Positions 11,537-16,835 of a stretch of DNA of 16,835 nt are shown here, one piece after another. Each line of letters opens with the position of its first letter. Within the stretch, counting starts at the first letter, position 1. The notes under the pieces were generated by a model. The model made no database searches. It worked only from the letters and a program-made list of their open reading frames with translations, and had not been told where the DNA came from. Origin of the DNA: an uncultured Alphaproteobacteria bacterium (lineage in GTDB: Bacteria > Pseudomonadota > Alphaproteobacteria > RF32 > CAG-239); contig CAKQTH010000015.1 in assembly GCA_934276635.1 (NCBI GenBank), positions 1 to 16,835 of the forward strand, read 5' to 3'. Both the position numbers and the translations under genes were made by a program.

Positions 11537-13789
11537 ATGAAAAAAATATGTGTATCAACTTTGGCGGCTGTTTTGCTTTTTGCCGGTGCGGCATCGGCAG
11601 AATATGTCAAAGAAATAAAAGTTGAAGGACTTCAAAGAGTTGAAAAAGAAACCGTGCTTTCTTATCTGAACATTGCGCCGAACACCAATGTTTCGCAAGA
11701 CAAACTTGACGCGGCGCTCAAAAATCTGTTTGCAACAGATATGTTCGGTGATGTCACCATGCAGATTAATAACGGTGTGCTGACAATTGATGTTAAGGAA
11801 AATCCGGTTATCAACAAACGCGCCTTTGACGGCAACGACAAAATCAGCGACAAGATTTTGGAAAAAGAAGTTAAGCTGGTTTCGGGTTCGACATACAGTC
11901 TGACAAAGGTTCAGGAAGACGCGCAACGCATTTTGCAGGTTTATAAAAGAGCCGGAAGATATTCGGCGGAAGTTGAACCGAAAATCATTGAACGCGACCA
12001 AAACCGCGTTGATTTGATTTTTGAAATTGATGAAGGTCCGGAAGCTAAAATCAAAAAAATCAACTTTATCGGCAACAAAAAATATTCCGCCAACGATTTG
12101 CAAAATGTAATTATGAGCAAAGAAACCCGCTGGTACAGAATTTTCGGCAGCTCAGAGACCTATGATCCGGAAAAAATGAATTATGATAAAGAACTTTTGC
12201 GCCAGTTTTATACAAAAAACGGCTTTGCCGATTTTCGCGTTGTTTCGGCTGTGGCAGAGCTTACGCCTGATAACAAAGGCTTTGTAATGAACTTTGTTAT
12301 AGACGAAGGTCCGCGCTACAAAATTAATGATGTCGTCATTTCTACGGAAATCAACGACATCAATCCGAAAAAGTTTTACAGCGAACTCGAGATTAAAAAA
12401 GGCGATTGGTATAATGCCGACAAGATTGAAAAATCAGTTCAAAATATCAATGATGAGCTTGGGAAGAAAGGCTTTGCCTTTGTTGAGGTTGAGCCGAAAA
12501 TCACTCGCGACGAGCAAAATTCGACTATCAATCTGGACTTTGTAATTCATGAAAGCAACCGAATTTTTGTTGACAAGATTAATATTTCAGGCAACACCCG
12601 CACTTTGGACAAGGTTATCCGCCGCGAATTTCGTCTTGATGAAGGCGATGCATTTAATGCCGCAAAAATCAGAGCTTCCCGCCGCAACATCGAAAATTTG
12701 AACTATTTCAGCAAGGTAGACATAAATGTCAATCCGACAGATGAAAGCAAAGCTGATATTGATGTTAATGTAGAAGAAAAATCAACTGGATATTTTAATG
12801 TCGGTATCGGATATTCTACGGTCAACGGAGCCTTAATCAGCGCCGGCGTAACCGAAAACAACTTCCGCGGCCGCGGCCAGCAAATCGGCGTGAACGCGTC
12901 GGTTTCGCAAAGAGCCAACGATTACAGCATCAGCTTTACGGAGCCGTATTTTATGGGACGCCGCCTGAGTGCAGGTATTGACTTGTTCCGCAGTGAAGAA
13001 GACTACCAGGACGAAAGCTCGTATGATACGGATTCAACCGGCGCACGCGTTCGTCTTGGCTGGAATTACACCGATGACTTTTATCAATTCGTCCGCTATA
13101 CGATTTCTCAAGACCAGATTAAAAATGTTTCTTCAAGCGCCTCCAGATATATTAAGGCGGAAGAAGGCGACTATATCGGCTCGACCGTTGGACAAACATT
13201 GGTCTATGACAAGAGAGACAGTGCGATAAACCCGACTGAAGGCTATTATCTTTCATTCGGAAACGATGTTGCAGGCCTCGGCGGAGACGAAAAGTTTTTA
13301 CGCTTTGACGCAAAAGCCTATAAATATTACACCGTTTTTGAAAAATACACTTTCAAATTTTTCTTCAACGGCGGATACATAACCGCATACGGCAATGAAG
13401 ATGTCCGTTTGGCTCAAAGATATTATCTCGGCGGCTCGACAATGCGCGGATTTTCGTTTGCAGGTATAGGCGCCCGCGATAAAGTCACCGGTGATGCTCT
13501 GGGCGGAAACTGGATGATTTATACCGGTGCGGAAAACCTGTTCCCTATCGGACTTGACGAACTCGGCATTAAGGCAAAAGTATTCTATGATATCGGAGCT
13601 CTCGGCAAACCGGATAATATCGATTCAAAATATGTGGACTATTCTTCAAGCCCGCGTATGTCGGTCGGTTTCGGCTTTCAGTGGCTTTCACCGATGGGGC
13701 AAATCGATATTGATTTCGGATTCCCGATTGCCAAAGAAGATTATGATGAAACCGAAGTATTCCGCCTGAATTTCGGCACAAGACTGTAA
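11537..13789 (+). CDS. bamA: Outer-membrane protein assembly factor BamA
   Basis: Omp85-family core of the BAM complex, which folds beta-barrel proteins into the outer membrane. The 750-aa precursor has a signal peptide with cleavage likely after GAASA (residue 21). POTRA repeats follow, built on patterns such as IKVEGLQRVEKETV, KINFIGNKKYSANDL and KINISGNTRTLDKVI. The barrel begins around residue 420 (GYFNVGIGYSTVNG) and contains the conserved loop-6 motif R-G-F (Arg637). The start at 11537 is eight bases after AAAGG; the ATG at 11531 is too close to it. The C-terminal residue is Leu (FGTRL) rather than the usual Phe. rseP and bamA being together places outer-membrane assembly and its stress response in one operon. 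Confidence 0.96.
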   Translation: MKKICVSTLAAVLLFAGAASAEYVKEIKVEGLQRVEKETVLSYLNIAPNTNVSQDKLDAALKNLFATDMFGDVTMQINNGVLTIDVKENPVINKRAFDGNDKISDKILEKEVKLVSGSTYSLTKVQEDAQRILQVYKRAGRYSAEVEPKIIERDQNRVDLIFEIDEGPEAKIKKINFIGNKKYSANDLQNVIMSKETRWYRIFGSSETYDPEKMNYDKELLRQFYTKNGFADFRVVSAVAELTPDNKGFVMNFVIDEGPRYKINDVVISTEINDINPKKFYSELEIKKGDWYNADKIEKSVQNINDELGKKGFAFVEVEPKITRDEQNSTINLDFVIHESNRIFVDKINISGNTRTLDKVIRREFRLDEGDAFNAAKIRASRRNIENLNYFSKVDINVNPTDESKADIDVNVEEKSTGYFNVGIGYSTVNGALISAGVTENNFRGRGQQIGVNASVSQRANDYSISFTEPYFMGRRLSAGIDLFRSEEDYQDESSYDTDSTGARVRLGWNYTDDFYQFVRYTISQDQIKNVSSSASRYIKAEEGDYIGSTVGQTLVYDKRDSAINPTEGYYLSFGNDVAGLGGDEKFLRFDAKAYKYYTVFEKYTFKFFFNGGYITAYGNEDVRLAQRYYLGGSTMRGFSFAGIGARDKVTGDALGGNWMIYTGAENLFPIGLDELGIKAKVFYDIGALGKPDNIDSKYVDYSSSPRMSVGFGFQWLSPMGQIDIDFGFPIAKEDYDETEVFRLNFGTRL

Positions 13790-13801
13790 AGGAGATACAA
13801 T

Positions 13802-14815
13802 ATGGCAGACACAACTTTCTTTATAAACAAAGGCCCATTTACGCTTGAAAAAGTTTCGCAGATATGCGGAGCCGAGCTCGCAGACGAGACAAAGAAAAAT
13901 GAAGAAATTTTCAACATTGCCAATATGGAAAAAGCCAAAGACGGAGAAATCTGCTTTTTCTATGACCGCAAGGCAAAAGAAAAAGCTGCAAATATTGCGG
14001 CAAAAGCCTGCGTAACAACCAAAGATTTGGCGCAATTTGTGCCTCAGACGGTTGTTGTGCTGGTTGCGGAAAATCCGAAACTTGCATTTTTGAAACTTAA
14101 TCTTGCAATGTATGCGGAAAAATCTCCGAAAGCGGATATTGCGGATTCTGCACAAATAAGCGAAACCGCAAAAATCGGCAAAGACTGCTTTATCGGTGAA
14201 AATGCCGTAATCGGCGCAAATGCGGTTATCGGCGACAACTGCCGCATTGAGGCAAATTCGACGATTGATCACGACTGCGTTATCGGCAACAACTGCCGCA
14301 TCGGCGCAAATGCCTATGTTTCATATTGCCATATGGGCAACGGCTGCTATATATACAGCGGCGCACGCATCGGCTGCGACGGTTTCGGCTTTATGTTTAT
14401 TGAAGGAAAACATGTCCGCATTCCGCAGCTCGGAAGAGTTATTATCGGAAACGATGTCGAAATCGGCGCAAATGCCTGCATCGACCGCGGCGCGCTTGAT
14501 GACACGATTGTCGGCGACGGCACAAAAATCGACAATATGGTTCAGATTGCTCACAACGATGTTCTCGGCAAAGGCTGTATTTTTGTAGCTCAAGCCGGAA
14601 TTGCCGGCAGCGTAAAATTCGGCGATTATGTAATCTGCGGCGGTCAGGTCGGTGTGGCAGACCACTTGTCAATCGGCAGCGGCGCTCAAATTGCATCGCA
14701 GTCCGGTTTGATGAGAGATGTTGACGCCGGCGCGGTTGTTATGGGTTCTCCGGCCGTTCCGTTCAAAGATTTTATGCGTCAGGTCGCAACAATTCAAAAA
14801 CTTACAAAAAAATAG
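13802..14815 (+). CDS. lpxD: UDP-3-O-acylglucosamine N-acyltransferase LpxD
   Basis: Adds the N-linked hydroxyacyl chain to UDP-3-O-acyl-glucosamine in lipid A synthesis. The 337-aa protein has an N-terminal uridine-binding domain (about 1-105), a left-handed beta-helix made of hexapeptide repeats (about 110-305, such as AKIGKD, AVIGAN, CVIGNN, CRIGAN), and a C-terminal helix (QVATIQKLTKK). The catalytic histidine is His251 in VQIAHNDVLG. The segment GCDGFGFM (191-198) is also characteristic. A strong AAGGAGA precedes the ATG by the right distance, 12 bases after bamA. It indicates that the organism makes lipid A. Confidence 0.97.
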   Translation: MADTTFFINKGPFTLEKVSQICGAELADETKKNEEIFNIANMEKAKDGEICFFYDRKAKEKAANIAAKACVTTKDLAQFVPQTVVVLVAENPKLAFLKLNLAMYAEKSPKADIADSAQISETAKIGKDCFIGENAVIGANAVIGDNCRIEANSTIDHDCVIGNNCRIGANAYVSYCHMGNGCYIYSGARIGCDGFGFMFIEGKHVRIPQLGRVIIGNDVEIGANACIDRGALDDTIVGDGTKIDNMVQIAHNDVLGKGCIFVAQAGIAGSVKFGDYVICGGQVGVADHLSIGSGAQIASQSGLMRDVDAGAVVMGSPAVPFKDFMRQVATIQKLTKK

Positions 14816-14832
14816 TATAATTTGGTGAAAAA

Positions 14833-15285
14833 ATGACTGAAAAGAAAATATATAACATAGATGAAATTATGAAACTTTTGCCCCACCGCTACCCGTTTTT
14901 GCTGGTAGACAAGGTTGAGGTTGAAGAACCGGGCGTTAAGGGCGTCGGAATCAAAAATGTGACCATGAATGAAGAGTTCTTTCAGGGACATTTCCCGAAC
15001 AATCCGGTTATGCCGGGAGTTTTGCAGATTGAAGCTATGGCTCAGAGCGCCGGAGTTTTGACTTTGAGTGCAGCCGGAGAAGCCGACGGCGACGGAAAGA
15101 ACAGCGTATTGTTTATGTCGATTGACGGCGTAAAATTCAGAAAACCGGTTCGCCCAGGAGATCAGCTCAAGATGCATATCGAAAAGCTCAAAGAGCGCCA
15201 CAATGTGTTTGTTTATAAGGGACAGAGTTTTGTTGACGATGTTCTGGTATCTGAGGCCGAATTTACGGCAATGATTATAAAATAA
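14833..15285 (+). CDS. fabZ: 3-hydroxyacyl-[acyl-carrier-protein] dehydratase FabZ
   Basis: Dehydrates beta-hydroxyacyl-ACP in type II fatty-acid synthesis and competes with lipid A enzymes for hydroxyacyl-ACP. The 150-aa hotdog-fold protein has LPHRYPFLLVD (16-26) and the active site FFQGHFPNNPVMPGVLQIEA (49-68), with catalytic His53 and Glu67. GGTGA stands seven bases before the ATG. It follows lpxD by 17 bases, in the same order as in many proteobacteria, but the usual lpxA-lpxB do not follow; a terminator closes the operon. Confidence 0.97.
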   Translation: MTEKKIYNIDEIMKLLPHRYPFLLVDKVEVEEPGVKGVGIKNVTMNEEFFQGHFPNNPVMPGVLQIEAMAQSAGVLTLSAAGEADGDGKNSVLFMSIDGVKFRKPVRPGDQLKMHIEKLKERHNVFVYKGQSFVDDVLVSEAEFTAMIIK

Positions 15286-15300
15286 ACAGTTGAGGAAAAT

Positions 15301-15331
15301 AAAAACCGCTGATATTGTTCAGCGGTTTTTT
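15301..15331. terminator. Bidirectional terminator after fabZ
   Basis: AAAACCGCTGA (15302-15312) pairs with TCAGCGGTTTT (15319-15329) around TATTGT, with A and T runs on both sides. It ends the fabZ operon on the plus strand and can also end the convergent gene whose stop is at 15349. Confidence 0.92.
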
Positions 15332-15348
15332 GCGTGTTTAAGACTATA

Positions 15349-16308
15349 CTAAAAGTCAATTTTTATGGAATATTTTGCGTTTTTGTCGGGCATTGCGGCG
15401 GCCGCCTCAGGAGGCGTATAATGAGTTCTTTCGTAAAGAGCTTTTCCATTTTCATATGCAGCTACCAGATTTCCACCGCCATCATATTCATATCTTCCGA
15501 TTTGATTTCCGGCAAAGTCATATTTACCGAGAGGTTTTTGCTTTGTTTCATCTTCATAAACAGCTTTTCCGGCATTGCTCCATTCTTCATAATTTCCGTC
15601 TTTACCAATACCTTTATAATATTCTGAAGTAACCTCTGTTGTTGCACCTCTTTGCAATGTTATCATACTTTCGCATTTTGCGAGCTCACCTTTGCACACA
15701 ACATTTATTTTTTCCGGATACTTTCCGTATGAACTTTCAAAGAGCGTCGTTACATTTGAATTAGGATCCAATATAACATTTTTTGAAGCACTGCTCGGTA
15801 TGTATAGATGCGTATCCTTAATTGCAGACGCGTCAATTGTTCCAAAGCTTACATTCCACAATTCAGCACCATACACTCCTGTATGCTCCGGGTTGTTTTT
15901 ATAAGTTGAAGGCAGAGTTAATGTACCGCCTGCCGCTCCGGTTACATATCCGCCGTATGATGCTAAAGCCCATTTTTCCATACCGGTTATGCCTTCTCCG
16001 ATGGTAACATTTCTCATTGCTCTTTTTTCAGCATCATTGCTCCAACCGGTTATTCCGCCTCTGTATAAATTTGCCGGTATAATAACCTCTTCTCCGTCCG
16101 GAACATTAGCGTTTTTTTCAAATTTCACATCTCTTGTTGTTGTGTCATAATACCATGTGCATTTTCCACCGCAACTTTCAGAATCTGATCTGATAACATG
16201 TCCGGTTTTCGGATCTTTATATGTTTTTACCGCAGCAAAACTTTGCCCAGCCAACAACATTGCACAAGATCCTAATAACAAAGCTGATAAAAAATCTAAT
16301 TTCTTCAT
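15349..16308 (-). CDS. Secreted BspA-like repeat protein
   Basis: A 319-aa exported protein of unknown function. The N-terminus is a signal sequence (MKKLDFLSALLLGSCAMLLA) with a likely signal peptidase I site after QSFA (residue 25). LLGSC could also be read as a weak lipobox with Cys15. The mature N-terminal half has SCGGKCTWYYD followed by IGEGITGMEKWALAS and TLTLPSTYK. This layout resembles the cap and leucine-rich repeats of BspA-type surface proteins. The C-terminal third is rich in Tyr, Gly and Asn, with short repeated patterns (KYDFAGNQIGRYEYDGGGN) that recall YD or MORN-like repeats. Two close Cys pairs may form disulfides. AAGGGGAA precedes the ATG. The family assignment is from pattern memory only; location at the cell surface or periplasm is inferred. 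Confidence 0.7.
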   Translation of the reverse strand: MKKLDFLSALLLGSCAMLLAGQSFAAVKTYKDPKTGHVIRSDSESCGGKCTWYYDTTTRDVKFEKNANVPDGEEVIIPANLYRGGITGWSNDAEKRAMRNVTIGEGITGMEKWALASYGGYVTGAAGGTLTLPSTYKNNPEHTGVYGAELWNVSFGTIDASAIKDTHLYIPSSASKNVILDPNSNVTTLFESSYGKYPEKINVVCKGELAKCESMITLQRGATTEVTSEYYKGIGKDGNYEEWSNAGKAVYEDETKQKPLGKYDFAGNQIGRYEYDGGGNLVAAYENGKALYERTHYTPPEAAAAMPDKNAKYSIKIDF

Positions 16309-16559
16309 AATTTTCCCCTTTCAGTGCGTAATTGTCAAATAATAGCCGTTTTCACCACCAATATTGCGCCTTAAATAAAATCAGTCCAAGCCCCGATAAC
16401 TTATCCGTGCAGCCTTATTGCTGATAATTTCAGTTTACCCCCCCGGCAATTGTCAAGACCTTTTTGCCGAAAAAAGCAAAAATAACCTTCTTTTCTCGTC
16501 CTCTCCTTCTTTTTTCCGTCCGTTTTTTTCTGCGCCTCACCCCTTGCATATATTTTTGC
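16309..16559. other. Intergenic region with a G7/C7 tract and promoter-like hexamers
   Basis: This stretch holds no ORF I can support. On the minus strand TTGACA (16451-16456) and TAAACT (16432-16437) flank 13 bases that include seven Gs in a row (complement of 16438-16444). They point toward the secreted-protein gene, about 120 bases upstream of its start. A weak hairpin CAGC-CTTATT-GCTG lies near 16410-16424. The part from 16457 to 16559 is pyrimidine-rich and otherwise featureless. Confidence 0.45.
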
Positions 16560-16594
16560 AAAAAAAAAGAGGAGAATCTCTCCACCTCTTTTTT
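16560..16594 (-). terminator. Terminator of the gene at the right edge
   Basis: AGAGG (16568-16572) and CCTCT (16585-16589) are flanked by A and T runs. Within the loop GGAGA (16571-16575) and TCTCC (16579-16583) offer an alternative stem. On the minus strand the hairpin is followed by nine Ts. It lies 25 bases after the stop of the gene ending at 16620. Confidence 0.75.
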
Positions 16595-16619
16595 GATTAA
16601 CTATTCTCTGCTGTTTCCA

Positions 16620-16835
16620 TTACCAGCGTCCACCATTCTTATAATATTTGTCGCGAAGATTCTTTAAATCACTCTCCATCTTTGCCACTTCTTCATCGCT
16701 TAAATGGTTATATTTCTTTGCCATATCGACCTTTTCTTTATCATTGGCCTCCATTCTTGCGACTTTTTCTTCCAAAGTAAGCTCTTTCTCTATCTTTGGC
16801 TCCTTTTCGGTAATTGTCATAAGCTGGTCTTCAAT
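16620..16835 (-). CDS. Charged coiled-coil protein, C-terminal part
   Basis: The reading frame is open from the window edge to a TAA at 16620-16622, giving at least 71 residues, so the gene probably continues beyond the window. An internal ATG at 16820 has no Shine-Dalgarno ahead of it and may not be the start; if it is, the protein has 66 aa. The sequence is dominated by Glu, Lys and Asp with regularly spaced Leu/Val/Met (LTLEEKVARMEANDKEK, SDEEVAKMESDLKNLRD). This is typical of a long charged helix or coiled coil, and it ends KNGGRW. No family can be named. A terminator follows downstream. Confidence 0.6.
   Translation of the reverse strand: MEDQLMTITEKEPKIEKELTLEEKVARMEANDKEKVDMAKKYNHLSDEEVAKMESDLKNLRDKYYKNGGRW

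Overview
The window looks like chromosome from a fairly AT-rich Gram-negative bacterium. The block pyrH-frr-uppS-cdsA-rseP-bamA-lpxD-fabZ, a plsY-dprA-topA cluster and a CCA-encoding tRNA-Gly(GCC) suggest an alphaproteobacterium, possibly a host-associated uncultured lineage. The gene order and protein families are seen directly; the lineage is inference. Housekeeping genes carry ordinary AGGAG-type ribosome binding sites.

Layout. (1) 97-248: tRNA-Gly on the minus strand with its promoter and terminator. (2) 267-3114: the accessory part of the window, six consecutive plus-strand expression units. Each has a TTGACA-type promoter, a short AT-rich leader with an ATTATTAA core but no Shine-Dalgarno, one or two small very hydrophobic proteins, and a strong hairpin terminator, often with the arm AACGGTGATTC. 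Units 1, 4 and 6 encode four-helix proteins (126, 128, 150 aa) that are visibly paralogous. Units 2 and 3 encode two-helix proteins of 59, 77 and 65 aa. Unit 5 is a decayed copy whose start codon reads ATA and whose frame is broken. The family is not one I recognise. (3) 3120-7362, minus strand: plsY, dprA and topA packed as one operon. (4) 7545-15285, plus strand: pyrH, frr, uppS, cdsA, rseP, bamA, lpxD and fabZ, closely spaced and ending at a bidirectional terminator. (5) 15349-16308, minus strand: a secreted protein with a BspA-like N-terminal half and a Tyr/Gly-rich C-terminus, preceded by a G7 tract lying between promoter-like hexamers. (6) 16620 to the window edge: the C-terminal end of a charged coiled-coil protein.

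How the genes work together. Block 4 joins translation (frr), UMP phosphorylation (pyrH), the isoprenoid carrier and phospholipid precursors (uppS, cdsA), envelope stress proteolysis (rseP), outer-membrane protein assembly (bamA), and lipid A and fatty-acid synthesis (lpxD, fabZ). plsY in the divergent operon adds the first phospholipid acylation. The most novel material is the small membrane-protein array, which resembles a family expanding by duplication of whole promoter-leader-gene-terminator units. Its function is unknown.
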